Part shown: piece after piece, positions 25,501-34,120 of the stretch | How positions within the stretch are numbered: position 1 is the first letter of the stretch | Layout: every line of letters begins with the position of its first letter | Source: Sandaracinaceae bacterium | Lineage (GTDB): Bacteria; Myxococcota_A; Polyangia; Polyangiales; Houyiibacteriaceae | DNA length: 64,000 bases | Assembly (NCBI GenBank): GCA_020633075.1 | Contig: JACKEI010000002.1 | Coordinates: forward strand, 1,116,001 to 1,180,000 | Direction: 5' to 3' | The notes under the pieces: generated by a model | What the model was told of the DNA's origin: nothing | The model's input: the letters and a program-made list of their open reading frames with translations, nothing else | Database searches by the model: none | Position numbers and translations under genes: made by a program

Positions 25501-26357
25501 TGCCCACCCGCGTGGTGGCCCTGCGTCAGGCGTTCTGGGAGGGCCACGCGGGGGGCTCGCTGGAGCGTGCGTACGACCGCACCGTCGCGCGCTTGCAAGC
25601 GCGGGGCGAGTGGCCCGTGGCGTCGCTCGCGCGCGCCCGTCGGGGCGAGGACCTCGCCTTGCTCGGCTCCTGGGGCGCGCTCGTGTCACCCCTCGTCGCC
25701 CCGCGTGAGCTGCCCCAGCGCGTGCGCTTCGGAGAGGCCCTCGAAGACGGCGACGTGGAGCGTCTGCTGCCGAGCTTGGAGCTGGAGCTCGACGACCCGC
25801 GCGACCCACAGCGGCGCCTGCGCGTGTTATTGCGGGGCCGCACCGAGGCGCTCGTCGGCGCGCGGGGGTCCCTGCACCTCGACGCGGCGCCTCGGCCCCA
25901 CGCGACGCGGTCGCGCGCACGCCGGGAGGAGCGCGCGGGGCTGCGCGCCTTCCTGGACCACCTGCTGCTGAGCGCCTGCGGTGAAGAGGTCGCTCAGCAC
26001 CACGCCTACGTGCTCTACCCGGGCGAGGAGCGGGCCGTCCCGTTGTCCCTCGGTCGTCTGCCGCAGGCCCTCGCGCGGACGTACCTGCTGCAGCTGGTGA
26101 CCGACCTCCTCACGGGGCCCCACGCGTACTTCGCTCCGCCGACCCCCTTGTTGGAGGCCCTGCCGGAGTGGGGCACGCGCAGCCCGGACGCGTGGCGCGC
26201 CGCGTTGCTGCGGGTCCGCCAGGAGCTCGTGGGTCGCTCCTACGCCAGCGTGCCCCACGCCGAGGAGTACCCCGTGCCGCCCGCCGAGGCGCTGCACGCC
26301 ATGTACGCGCGTCGGTACGACCTCTACGCGCGCCTGCGGGCGGGGGAGGCCGCGTGA
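22548..26357 (+). CDS. recC: Exodeoxyribonuclease V gamma subunit (RecC)
   Basis: A 1269-residue RecC: MIRLHYSNRTEALLARF, VIVPNRNMEAYVERG, NLRFARLERFVGGW, FGVSYVARVFQW, HACPSVRREVEVVAEQIW and VVVSSFLPMRAIPFRQTFVLGLGEGSFPA are the conserved inactive helicase-like segments. It is an ordered subunit of RecBCD that holds the unwound strands and scans for Chi in E. coli. It begins at GTG 22548, which matches the family start; the frame opens upstream only as a shadow. It overlaps recB by GTGA. Unlike E. coli RecC (1122 residues) it carries an extra Gly-Leu-Ala-Asp repeat segment at about residues 564-585 (see tandem repeat). Part of the recCBD operon. Confidence 0.95.
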   Translation: MIRLHYSNRTEALLARFVAQLREQRQLTHPLEPVQVIVPNRNMEAYVERGVAEALGVSANLRFARLERFVGGWLERALPDVRIMDRGAFESLLLALFHDQERLAAPPLRDVRAYIDAGGDRDARDVRRVQLARRLGQLFEGYGYTRPELLDAFMRGQLGTEHPDFVGSARFQAALVAELTGPDAPRPVFAPRAHYVPLAAALRTVRAAGPIPSPVPEGLLFPAEDTQRPVLHVFGVSYVARVFQWLYGALGEAAELHLYVNNPCMEFWEDMPSESELRAARRLPKRGERPPADAASMGPLDSAVDTPLALHQEDDPPLLVAFGRPGREHVHLLNELTDADFEPCFVDPAEAAVRAGREPTVLEALQRDVLLRAPLSSPPPAALAPPDGSLRFHACPSVRREVEVVAEQIWRAVRAASDTEHPLGFHQVAVLVPNAAREEYLPHVEAVFAEAHAIPHCVVDLDLASTSRVVDACMGLLELPLGRFTRPEVLALLTHPNVLANLPDATSEQVRALVSELGIFYGVDRTELAGTYVDEDRLNWEQGLLRVALGDFMADARDTEAGLTDGGLADGGLADGGLGEDGSWDDGLRLGDSSYLPVSTDPTWARSFSLLLRGLIADARFARGEPRPLRQWAQFFAGMWEGYVVPETDAEQSELRSCLAAARGLVERDVAGTPVSYRVASMLVTEALSGLTAARGDYLADGVVVSSFLPMRAIPFRQTFVLGLGEGSFPARDTHDTLDLRLERRRIGDVRGSERDKYMFLEVLLSARDAVQLSWVAREPYTGDPIAASAPVRLLLDTLRRSYVREAEGSPLVETHALFRHTPLDPESPFAEAHMEAWLRALGVRSRAALREAAGGDPSALGASSAQQPPSLEEALGALRGQLPPGRYEQLTRELRTISLADGWRADQGLGSSRVELVSQHHTPERGGVGSDGVALDTLHLSRANLARFLEDPQSGWAEALLGVQRATDEEGDESVEDEPFEPSVPTRVVALRQAFWEGHAGGSLERAYDRTVARLQARGEWPVASLARARRGEDLALLGSWGALVSPLVAPRELPQRVRFGEALEDGDVERLLPSLELELDDPRDPQRRLRVLLRGRTEALVGARGSLHLDAAPRPHATRSRARREERAGLRAFLDHLLLSACGEEVAQHHAYVLYPGEERAVPLSLGRLPQALARTYLLQLVTDLLTGPHAYFAPPTPLLEALPEWGTRSPDAWRAALLRVRQELVGRSYASVPHAEEYPVPPAEALHAMYARRYDLYARLRAGEAA
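24236..24285 (+). repeat. 15-bp in-frame tandem repeat within recC
   Basis: The unit ggggggctcgcagac occurs about three times in tandem, with one degenerate copy on each side, from 24,236 to 24,285. Because the unit is 15 bp it keeps the frame and encodes repeated LADGG pentapeptides (GLTDGGLADGGLADGGLG). It is inside an otherwise conserved DNA-repair gene, next to acidic Gly-rich residues that are absent from typical RecC. It is likely a slippage-prone, length-variable linker. Confidence 0.8.
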
Positions 26358-29300
26358 CCGCCCTGCGGCGCTTCGCTCGCCCGGACGTGCTGGACGAGAT
26401 CCCGCTGGCCTCGCACGCGTGGATCGAAGCGTCCGCGGGCACGGGCAAGACCTTCACGCTGGAGCACCTGATCGTGGACCTCATCGTCCGCGCCGGCGCC
26501 AGGCTGGAAGAGATCGTGGTGCTCACCTTCACGGAGAAAGCCACGCTGGAGATGCGCGAGCGCGTGCGCGCCACGCTGGTGGCCCTGGTGCATGCCGGGC
26601 CCGACGACCCGCGCGTGGACCCCCCCGCAGGTGACAACGCGTGGACGCTGGACGCCCCGGCGTTGGAGCGCCTGCGGGAAGCCGTCGAGGGCTTCGAGGC
26701 CGCCAGCATCCACACCATCCACGGGTACTGCCAGCGGGTGCTGCAAGAGCACGCCTTCCGCAGTCGCGGGCTGTTCGAGCAGGACCTCGCCGACTCACGC
26801 TCGCACTTCCGCCGCGCGGTGCGCGCCGTGCTTCGGGAGGCCCTGCGCCCGGAGGACCCCGCCTACGCCGTGCTGAGCGCGGCGCTGGGCCAGGACTCGC
26901 CCTCGAGCCTCACGACCACGCTCACGCGCTGGGCCTCGGAGCCCGGTGTGCTGATGCCCCCAGCATCCCTCGAGGCGGTCCACGCGGTCGCCGTCACGTG
27001 CAGCGCGCCAGCCCGTCGCCAGGCCCTCCTCGCGGCCGCTCAGCACGAGACCACGCGCACGCGGGCTCCGCTGGAGGAGCACGTGGAGGCGCTGTTCGCG
27101 TGCGCGCAACACGTGCTGGCCGCTCCGGATCTCATGACGGCTGCCGCCGCCGTCAACGAGTGGTCGAGCCGGCCGCAGGGTGCCAGCAAGACGGCCGGAG
27201 AGTGGGTCTTCGAGCGCGCCAGCAAGAACCCGGCGCTGGCCCACGCGCTCGCTCCGTTCGAGGCGCTCATGGAGGCCATCCCGCACTTCCCCATGTTGGT
27301 GGTGCAGACCTTGCTGCCGCGCGTGCTCGCCAAAGCCAACGAGTCCAAGCGCGCCGCCAGCGAGATGGACTTCGACGACCTGCTCACCCGCGTGCGCGAC
27401 GCCCTCGAGGGTGAGGGGGGCGGGGAGCTGGCCGACGCGCTGCGGGCTCAGCACCGCTTTGGCATCATCGACGAGTTCCAGGACACCGACGCCACGCAGT
27501 GGGCCATCTTCCGGCGGCTGTTCTTCGAGGGCAACGAGGCGCCCGCGCGGCGCCCCCTCGCCCAGCGCCGCGCCCTCTACCTGATCGGCGACCCCAAGCA
27601 GGCCATCTACGGCTTCCGCGGCGCGGACGTGCACACCTACCTCTCCGCTCGTGACGCGCTCGCGCCCCACACGGAGCGGGTGGTGCTCAAGCAGAACTTC
27701 CGCAGCACGGCCGCGATGATCGACGCGTACAACGCCATCTTCGCGCGGGGCTTCTTCGCGGGGCCCATTCGCTACGACACCCCAGTCGGCTGCGGAGACC
27801 CGACGCTCAGCGCGCAGTACAGCGACGGGGGCGCCGCTGCCCCGCTGGTGCTCTTACGGCCCACGGTCGCCGAGGGGGCGCCCCAGCTCACGGCAGACGG
27901 TGTGCGGGACGCGCTGGCCGACGCCATCGCGGATGAGATCGAGGCCCTGCTGGGGGATGGCCCGCGAGCGCTCCGCGTGGGCCGCGCCGGCGCGCTGCGG
28001 GGCCTCCTGCCGAGCGACATCTACGTGCTCGGGCGTCAGGGGCGCGACCTCGAGGGGGTGCACGACCGCCTCGCGGCGCGGGGCATCCCCTGCGCGTACT
28101 TCAAGCGGCACGGGCTCTACGGCACGCGCGAGGCCGAGGACCTGCTGATGGTGCTGCGCGCCGTCGCCGACCCGAGCGAGCGCAGCCACCGGCTCAAGGC
28201 CTGGCTCACGCCCTTCTTCGGTCTGGAGCTGAGCGAGCTGCGCGGCGACGAAGAGCTGCATGACGACCACCCCCTGGTGGCGCGCCTGGTGCGCCTGCGT
28301 GACCGCTGTGAGGCGCGCGACTACGCGGCCTTCGGGCGTGAGCTGCTGCACGAGAGCGGGCTGTCGCGCCGCGAGCTCTTCGTCGAGGAGAGCGCGCGGC
28401 GGCTCACCAACTACCAGCACCTGGTGGACGTGGTGCTCGAGCGCGCCCACGGGCGTCGGCGCACCGTGGATGAGCTGGTGGTGGACTTCCAGCAGCTCAT
28501 CGAGCAGCAGTCAGGGCCGCAGGTGTCGGACGACATCGAGCGCGTCGCCACGGACGGACCGGCCGTGCAGCTGCTGACCATGCACAAGTCGAAGGGGCTC
28601 GAGGCCGAGGTGGTCTTCGTGCTGGGCGGTCTCGGCAGCTCCGACCGCGGCGGGACGGACCCGCGCGTGCGCCACGCAGAGGGCGTGCGTCAGGCGTGGA
28701 TGCGTCCGCTGTCGCGGCAGGTGGCCGAAGACGTCGCCCGCGAGCAGGCGGAAGAAGACGAGCGCCTGTTCTACGTGGCGCTGACGCGCGCGCGCTCGCG
28801 CCTGTACTTGCCCTACTTCGGCGAGGACCGTCACGGCCAGAGCGCGTACACGCTGCGCGCAAAGCCCGCGTACGCGCCCGTGCAGCACGCCCTCGAGCAG
28901 CTCGTGACGGAACCGTCGAGCGCCGCGTCCATCGAGCTCCGGGCGGCTCCCGCCGCGTCACCTGCGCCAGAGGGCGCTCCCGGGGCGCCCAACGGACCCC
29001 CCGCGGCGGGTGCCGTCCTGCCTGCGCGGCGGGAGGCTCTTGCCGAGGAGCCCGCAGCGCTCCCCGCTGCCCCCACGCCGCTCCCCTCTGCGCTCTTTGC
29101 CGAGCTGCGTCGCCGCCACAGCGGCCCCTTCGCGACGTCCTACTCGAGGCTGTCCGGGAGCGCGCGTCGGAGGTGGAGCGAGAGCAGCCCAAACGAAGAG
29201 CTGAAGGCGGACATCCACGACGCGAGCGGGCTGGTCGGCAGCTCCGCCAGCGCCGCTGGCTCGCCGAGCTCCGGGGTGAAGCGCGCGCTGCGGGACCTCC

Positions 29301-30064
29301 CCGGCGGGGCCTCGACGGGGCTCTTCCTGCACGAGGCCCTCGAGCGCGTGGACCTGCGCTACATCGCGGGGCTCGGGGACGCGAGCGAGGCGCTCGTGGC
29401 GGAGCCCGGTGGGACGGAGCTGCGCGTGCTGCTGGAGTCCTGCGCGGCCCGCAACGGCGTGGACGCAGCGCACGTGCCCGCTGCCGCAGAGCTGGTGTTT
29501 CATGCGCTGCGGTCGCCGCTCCCCACGCGAGCCGGGGAGGGCTTGCCGCTCGTGGACGCCACGCGCGTCGTGCGGGAGATGAGCTTTCAGTTCCCGATTC
29601 CCGAGGCGAGCCACCCGAGCCTGACGCGCAGCTTGGCGGCGGGCATGGGCGCTCAGCCCAACGCGGAGCCGCTGGGCGCGGCGCCCTTCCGTGTGGAGCG
29701 TGGGGTCGTGCGTGGCGTCGTGGATGTGGTCTTCGAGCACGCCGGAGCGGTCTACTTCCTGGACTGGAAGAGCGACCGGGTGGACGGCGGCGAGGCGGCG
29801 CTGCGCGCGCATGTGCGGACGCACTACGAGCTCCAGATCAAGCTGTATACGCTCGGGGTCCTGCGCCTGCTGGACGTGTGGGACGAGGACGCCTACGCGC
29901 AGCGCTTCGGAGGGCACCTGTACGCCTTTCTGCGGCCACTCGGGCTCGGTGAAGAGGGGGTCGTGTTCGAGCGGCCCTCCTTCGCGGACGTGCAGCGCTG
30001 GGAGCGTGAGCTGTTGAGCATGTCCTTTGGTGGCGCGGCCGCTCTTGCCGGGAGGCAGGCATGA
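26354..30064 (+). CDS. recB: Exodeoxyribonuclease V beta subunit (RecB helicase-nuclease)
   Basis: A 1236-residue RecB. SF1A helicase motifs are complete: Walker A EASAGTGKT with K32, LTFTEKA (motif Ia), IIDEFQDTDATQW (II), LIGDPKQAIYGFRGAD (III), LKQNFRS (IV), QLLTMHKSKGLEAEVVFV (V) and RLFYVALTRARSR (VI). The C-terminal nuclease has D1124, D1137 and K1139 (VVDVVFE...FLDWKSD) and the downstream Q-x3-Y element (LQIKLY). Both motor and nuclease should be active. A GTG start at 26354 overlaps the recC stop (GTGA) and the end overlaps recD (ATGA). A Pro/Ala-rich linker of about 160 residues separates helicase and nuclease, longer than usual. Confidence 0.95.
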   Translation: MTALRRFARPDVLDEIPLASHAWIEASAGTGKTFTLEHLIVDLIVRAGARLEEIVVLTFTEKATLEMRERVRATLVALVHAGPDDPRVDPPAGDNAWTLDAPALERLREAVEGFEAASIHTIHGYCQRVLQEHAFRSRGLFEQDLADSRSHFRRAVRAVLREALRPEDPAYAVLSAALGQDSPSSLTTTLTRWASEPGVLMPPASLEAVHAVAVTCSAPARRQALLAAAQHETTRTRAPLEEHVEALFACAQHVLAAPDLMTAAAAVNEWSSRPQGASKTAGEWVFERASKNPALAHALAPFEALMEAIPHFPMLVVQTLLPRVLAKANESKRAASEMDFDDLLTRVRDALEGEGGGELADALRAQHRFGIIDEFQDTDATQWAIFRRLFFEGNEAPARRPLAQRRALYLIGDPKQAIYGFRGADVHTYLSARDALAPHTERVVLKQNFRSTAAMIDAYNAIFARGFFAGPIRYDTPVGCGDPTLSAQYSDGGAAAPLVLLRPTVAEGAPQLTADGVRDALADAIADEIEALLGDGPRALRVGRAGALRGLLPSDIYVLGRQGRDLEGVHDRLAARGIPCAYFKRHGLYGTREAEDLLMVLRAVADPSERSHRLKAWLTPFFGLELSELRGDEELHDDHPLVARLVRLRDRCEARDYAAFGRELLHESGLSRRELFVEESARRLTNYQHLVDVVLERAHGRRRTVDELVVDFQQLIEQQSGPQVSDDIERVATDGPAVQLLTMHKSKGLEAEVVFVLGGLGSSDRGGTDPRVRHAEGVRQAWMRPLSRQVAEDVAREQAEEDERLFYVALTRARSRLYLPYFGEDRHGQSAYTLRAKPAYAPVQHALEQLVTEPSSAASIELRAAPAASPAPEGAPGAPNGPPAAGAVLPARREALAEEPAALPAAPTPLPSALFAELRRRHSGPFATSYSRLSGSARRRWSESSPNEELKADIHDASGLVGSSASAAGSPSSGVKRALRDLPGGASTGLFLHEALERVDLRYIAGLGDASEALVAEPGGTELRVLLESCAARNGVDAAHVPAAAELVFHALRSPLPTRAGEGLPLVDATRVVREMSFQFPIPEASHPSLTRSLAAGMGAQPNAEPLGAAPFRVERGVVRGVVDVVFEHAGAVYFLDWKSDRVDGGEAALRAHVRTHYELQIKLYTLGVLRLLDVWDEDAYAQRFGGHLYAFLRPLGLGEEGVVFERPSFADVQRWERELLSMSFGGAAALAGRQA

Positions 30065-32151
30065 GTCTGCACCCTGGGGGCGCCGGAAACGCGCGCTGGG
30101 CGGCTTCACAGAAGGTGGCTCCGCCGTTCGACGCCACGCTGTTGGCGGTCGCCGACGCGCTCGAGCTCGACCGCGCGCTCGCGCTGCGCGCGCAGGAGCT
30201 CGCGGCGCTGGTGCCCGGTGCGGACGCTCCCACCCGGAGCGACCTCGCGCTGCTGGTGCTGGCGCTGCTCGTCGCTTGTGAGCGCGGCTCCACCCGCTTG
30301 GGGGTCCGTGGGCCCGCGGCGGTGGAGCTGAGCGCGCTGCTGGACGAGATGCAGCGCGGGGGCCTGGGCGCGGAGCGCGCGCTGCGCGTGAGCGCCTGCG
30401 CGGAGAGTGTGTTGTCGGCGGGCGACGGCGCCGACGCGCGCAGCCCCTTCCATCCGGTGGTGGTGGGTGCCCGTGACCGAGGTCCCCTCGTCGCCTCCGG
30501 TGACTATCTCTATCCCCAGCGGCTGTTCGTCACGGAAGGGCGCATTGCGCAGGCCGTCGCGGCGCGCATGAGCGTGGGGGCCGCGGCCGAAGCGGCAGCC
30601 GCGCAGCGCGCTCGCGAGGCGGCCGCGTGCGAGCGCGCGTTGCGCGACGTGCTGGCGGCGCCGGCGTACGCGGGAGGGCGGCCGCTGCGCCTCTCCCGCG
30701 AGCAGGTGGGTGCCGTGAAGGCAGCCGCCACGGAGCGGCTCGCCCTGGTCTCGGGCGGGCCCGGCACGGGCAAGACCAGCATCGTGGTGAGCCTACTGCG
30801 CGTGCTCGCGCGACTCGGCTACGACGCGGAAGCCGACGTGGCGCTGGCCGCACCCACTGGCAAGGCGGCCGACCGCATGCGCGCGTCCGTGGCGCAGGCC
30901 CTGCGCGCGCTGCAGGCGCCAACCTTCGACGACGTCGCCTTGCTGCGGGAGCCGCCCCGCAGCCAGACACTGCACCGGCTGCTTGGCTTCTCGCCGCGCA
31001 CCGGCCGCTACCGTGCCCAGGAGCGCAACCCCCTCGGCGTGCGGCTCGTCATCGTGGACGAGGCCTCCATGATCGACGTCGTCATGATGGACCGCTTGCT
31101 GCGGGCTCTCGGCCCGGACACGCGTCTGGTGTTGTTGGGGGACGCGGATCAGCTGCCCTCGGTGGACGCCGGCGCCGTGTTTCGCGATCTGTGCGCGCTC
31201 CGCGCAGGCGGGGTCGTGCGCCTCACGCACAGCTACCGCATGGACGCCGAGGACCCCGCCGGCCGCACCATCCTCGAGGTCGCCCGTGCCGTGCACCGTG
31301 GCAAGGTGCTGCCTCTGCTCGGAGCGGCCCCGGACGCGCTGGAGCCGGGCGCACCCGGCGAGGAAGCGCGCTCCACGTCGGAAGCCGCGCCACCCGCCAT
31401 CGTCGCTCACACCCACGCGCGCGCGCTCTTGTTTCGCGGCTGCGAGTGGATCGACGCCCCCGACGGGCCCACGCGCGCCGCGCTGCTCGCGCGTTGGGAC
31501 GAGCGCTTCGTGCGCCCGATGGAGCAGGCCGCCCGCGCGCTCGGGAGTGAGCTGACGATCGTCGGGGGGCGCCCGGAGGACGCCCTGCGCGAGCCCCTGC
31601 GCGCCCTCTTCGAGCGGCTCGAGTCCGCGCGGCTGCTGGCGGTGACCCGCGCTGGCGCGCTGGGCGTCGAGCGAGTGAACCAGCACTTTCATGGCCTCCG
31701 CACGCGCGACAGGCGTGCGCGCTTCGTCGTGGGGGAGCCCGTGATGGTTCACCAGAACGACTACGTCCGAGGCCTCTTCAACGGAGACACCGGGGTGGTC
31801 TTGTCCGGCCTCTTCGAGTTCGAGCGCGCCGCGCGTCGCGTGGTGGTCTTCCGCCGGGACGACGGGTTCGTCGCGTTCCCGCTCGCGGGCATCGAGCACA
31901 GCGTGGAGCTGGCGTACGCCATCACCGTGCACAAGGCCCAAGGGTCCGAGTTCGACGCGGTGGGCGTGCTGCTCCCCGACGTCGACACGCCGCTGCTCTC
32001 TCGCGAGATCCTCTACACAGCGATCACGCGGGCGCGCCACAGCGTCACGCTGGTGGGCGCTCGCTGGGCCATCGAAGCGGCCACGTCCAGGCCCGTGACC
32101 CGCTCGAGCGGTCTGGTCGCGCGGGTCACCGACGGGCTGGGCAGCGCCTGA
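30061..32151 (+). CDS. recD: Exodeoxyribonuclease V alpha subunit (RecD helicase)
   Basis: A 696-residue RecD, 5'-3' SF1B helicase. Walker A VSGGPGTGKTSIV has K238, motif II is IVDEASMIDVVMMDRLL, then LGDADQLPSVDAGAVF, and the C-terminal AYAITVHKAQGSEFDAV and YTAITRARHSVTLVG complete the motor. The N-terminal 200 residues are the RecB-binding region. The ATG at 30061 overlaps the recB TGA, so the three subunits are translationally coupled in the order recC, recB, recD. Together they give a full RecBCD, in contrast to organisms that use AddAB. A weak hairpin (32,179-32,207) follows. Confidence 0.95.
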   Translation: MSLHPGGAGNARWAASQKVAPPFDATLLAVADALELDRALALRAQELAALVPGADAPTRSDLALLVLALLVACERGSTRLGVRGPAAVELSALLDEMQRGGLGAERALRVSACAESVLSAGDGADARSPFHPVVVGARDRGPLVASGDYLYPQRLFVTEGRIAQAVAARMSVGAAAEAAAAQRAREAAACERALRDVLAAPAYAGGRPLRLSREQVGAVKAAATERLALVSGGPGTGKTSIVVSLLRVLARLGYDAEADVALAAPTGKAADRMRASVAQALRALQAPTFDDVALLREPPRSQTLHRLLGFSPRTGRYRAQERNPLGVRLVIVDEASMIDVVMMDRLLRALGPDTRLVLLGDADQLPSVDAGAVFRDLCALRAGGVVRLTHSYRMDAEDPAGRTILEVARAVHRGKVLPLLGAAPDALEPGAPGEEARSTSEAAPPAIVAHTHARALLFRGCEWIDAPDGPTRAALLARWDERFVRPMEQAARALGSELTIVGGRPEDALREPLRALFERLESARLLAVTRAGALGVERVNQHFHGLRTRDRRARFVVGEPVMVHQNDYVRGLFNGDTGVVLSGLFEFERAARRVVVFRRDDGFVAFPLAGIEHSVELAYAITVHKAQGSEFDAVGVLLPDVDTPLLSREILYTAITRARHSVTLVGARWAIEAATSRPVTRSSGLVARVTDGLGSA

Positions 32152-32178
32152 AGCGTGCGCACCGGGACGGAACGCGAA

Positions 32179-32207
32179 ACGCCCGCCAGGTCGTGCCGGG
32201 CGGGCGT
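32179..32207. terminator. Candidate bidirectional hairpin between recD and the GltJ-like gene
   Basis: Perfect 9-bp arms ACGCCCGCC and GGCGGGCGT enclose an 11-base loop. It lies between convergent genes: 28 bases after the recD stop and 30 before the stop of the minus-strand gene. No T-tract follows on the plus strand; the minus strand has only GTTTCGCG. It is a plausible shared transcription end, but not a canonical intrinsic terminator. Confidence 0.5.
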
Positions 32208-32236
32208 CTCTCGGAAGCCTCGGTAGGAGGCCGCGG

Positions 32237-33949
32237 TCAGAGGCGGTAGGGGAAGTTCACGTTGAAGGTGGCCTGCCGGAAGGGCGGGACGCGAGCGCCG
32301 CGCACCGCGTTGGCGATGCACGAGTTGCCCGCGAAGGGGCCGCCGCTGACGGCCGCCGAGCTGACGCGTCCGTTGCTGGAGAAGGTCACGGCCACCGTCG
32401 CCGTGCCGCTCGTGCCGTTGCCGCAGGCGCGCACAGCGGCCGCCCGGCCCCCGAGAGCGCTCGAGACGGCGCCGCGGGACGGGGTGTCCGGCAGGTCGGC
32501 CGAGGAGTCGTCCATGGCTGCCACGGCCATGCCGAGCAGGTCGTCGATGCTCGCGGACATCGAGCTGGTCATCGGCGTCGCCGCCGGAGTCGGCGTCGAG
32601 GCCTGGCTCGAGGCGGTGGAGGGCGCGCTCGCCGCCATCTCGGAGGAAGAAGGCCGTGTACCGGACGAGCCGCTCGAGCCCGAGCGAGGACGCGACGAGC
32701 TGCCGGACGAGCCGCTCTCGGCGCTCGGCGTCTCGCCAGCGGGCGGCGTGCCGCCGGCTGGCGGCGCGGCCGTGTCCGTGCCCGCGGCTCCCACCGGAGG
32801 CGTGGTGCCAGCGGCTGGTGCGGTGCCCGCGGCGGCTGCCGGGTCTGCTGCCGGGACCACTGCGGCGGCCGGAGCGGGCTGCGTCACGACCTGGACCGCG
32901 GGCGGACGCGTGACGACGAAGCCGACCCCGCCGAGCACTGCGATCACGACCACGGCCGCAGCGATGAGCACGACCTTGTTGTTGCTTCCGCCAGACGCCG
33001 CGGCCGGCGCGGGCGCAGGCTCGGCTGCGACGGGTGCGAGCACGGGCGCGCCGAGCGCCGAGCCCAGCGACGGACCTGCGCCGATGGCCAAGAGGTCGTC
33101 GACCGGTGCGCCGCCCGCCTTCTTGAGGGGGGCCGCCGCAGGCACTGCCGCCGTGGCGCTGGCGAGCGCACGGATGTCGATCAGGCCCGAGCCCTCGCCC
33201 ATGGCCATGCCCGACGACGCCGGCAAGCCAGCGCCACCGCCGAGGGATAGTCCACCACCGCCGCCCAGCCCGCTGGACGCCGGCTTGGCTGCGGCGCTCT
33301 CGCCGCCCGTGGCCAGCGCCTGCAGGTTGCTGAGCGAGAAGAGCACCGAGTTCTCGTTGCGCTGCCCGGTCATGGCCTCGCCCGCGGACACCCGGGGGCT
33401 GGGAGTCGACGCGACCACGTCGCCGCCGCCACCGCCACCGCCGAAGAGGTTGCCGCCGCCGCCCGCGAACAGGTCGTTGCCGGCGCTCTTGTCGCCGTCG
33501 TTGCCGGCGAACAGACCGCCACCGGCGTCATCGGCCGCAGCGAAGGGGTCGGCGCCAGCGCCACCGTCGTCGTCCGACACATGTCCGTCGGCCCCGCTGC
33601 CCAACGCAGCCATCAGCTCGGGCACGTCGTTCAAGGCCTTCCAGCCGTCGAAGCCCTCTTTCCAGACGTACGACTCGTAGTCCACCGTTCCGTCGGAGAG
33701 CATCCCCGCGATCTGCAGGGGCGTGAACGGGCCCTGCTGTTCGCCGTCGAGGACGAGATGCCAAGCAGCGTCTCCGCCGTAGTCGAATACGCGTGTGGCT
33801 TCGTCTTCGTCGTTTCCGCCCTCTACCTGGTCACCGCGGACCACGATGACGTTCGAGCACTTCTTGCAACGAATCTTGAAGACCTTGCCGGCGACCTTTT
33901 CATCCGCGATGGAGTACTTCGCGGAGCAGCTATCACAGACGATTTTCAT
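32237..33949 (-). CDS. Zinc-ribbon / GYF / TonB-like membrane protein, GltJ (AgmX)-like
   Basis: A 570-residue protein. It begins MKIVCDSCSAKYSI: a MJ0042-type zinc ribbon with Cys5, Cys8, Cys28 and Cys31. Next comes a GYF_2 domain at about 67-115 (WHLVLDGEQQGPFTPLQIAGML...VWKEGFDGWKAL). A long low-complexity Gly/Ala/Pro linker follows, then one membrane helix (VVLIAAAVVVIAVLGGVGFVV), a Pro/Ala/Ser-rich periplasmic spacer and a C-terminal TonB/AgmX-like domain (RAVRACGNG..., GNSCIANAVRGARVPPF). The order matches Myxococcus GltJ/AgmX, where the cytoplasmic ribbon and GYF bind motility regulators, but here there is only one C-terminal domain. Paralogues are common in myxobacteria, so a motility role is inference. 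ATG 33949 follows AGGAA and was chosen over an upstream start. Confidence 0.82.
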   Translation of the reverse strand: MKIVCDSCSAKYSIADEKVAGKVFKIRCKKCSNVIVVRGDQVEGGNDEDEATRVFDYGGDAAWHLVLDGEQQGPFTPLQIAGMLSDGTVDYESYVWKEGFDGWKALNDVPELMAALGSGADGHVSDDDGGAGADPFAAADDAGGGLFAGNDGDKSAGNDLFAGGGGNLFGGGGGGGDVVASTPSPRVSAGEAMTGQRNENSVLFSLSNLQALATGGESAAAKPASSGLGGGGGLSLGGGAGLPASSGMAMGEGSGLIDIRALASATAAVPAAAPLKKAGGAPVDDLLAIGAGPSLGSALGAPVLAPVAAEPAPAPAAASGGSNNKVVLIAAAVVVIAVLGGVGFVVTRPPAVQVVTQPAPAAAVVPAADPAAAAGTAPAAGTTPPVGAAGTDTAAPPAGGTPPAGETPSAESGSSGSSSRPRSGSSGSSGTRPSSSEMAASAPSTASSQASTPTPAATPMTSSMSASIDDLLGMAVAAMDDSSADLPDTPSRGAVSSALGGRAAAVRACGNGTSGTATVAVTFSSNGRVSSAAVSGGPFAGNSCIANAVRGARVPPFRQATFNVNFPYRL

Positions 33950-34120
33950 TTCCTGGCGGTCCTCTGGGCTCTGCTCGGAGTGGGAGGCTCCGAGACGGGT
34001 AAATGCGGAATCCCTTGACGGGACGTGATGATAAGCGCGCGAAGCTCGTTGGATCAAGATCGCGCTGTGTCTCGTTTCTATCGAACCGCGAGGCCGGGCA
34101 TCCTTGGGTGCCCTCCGCCT

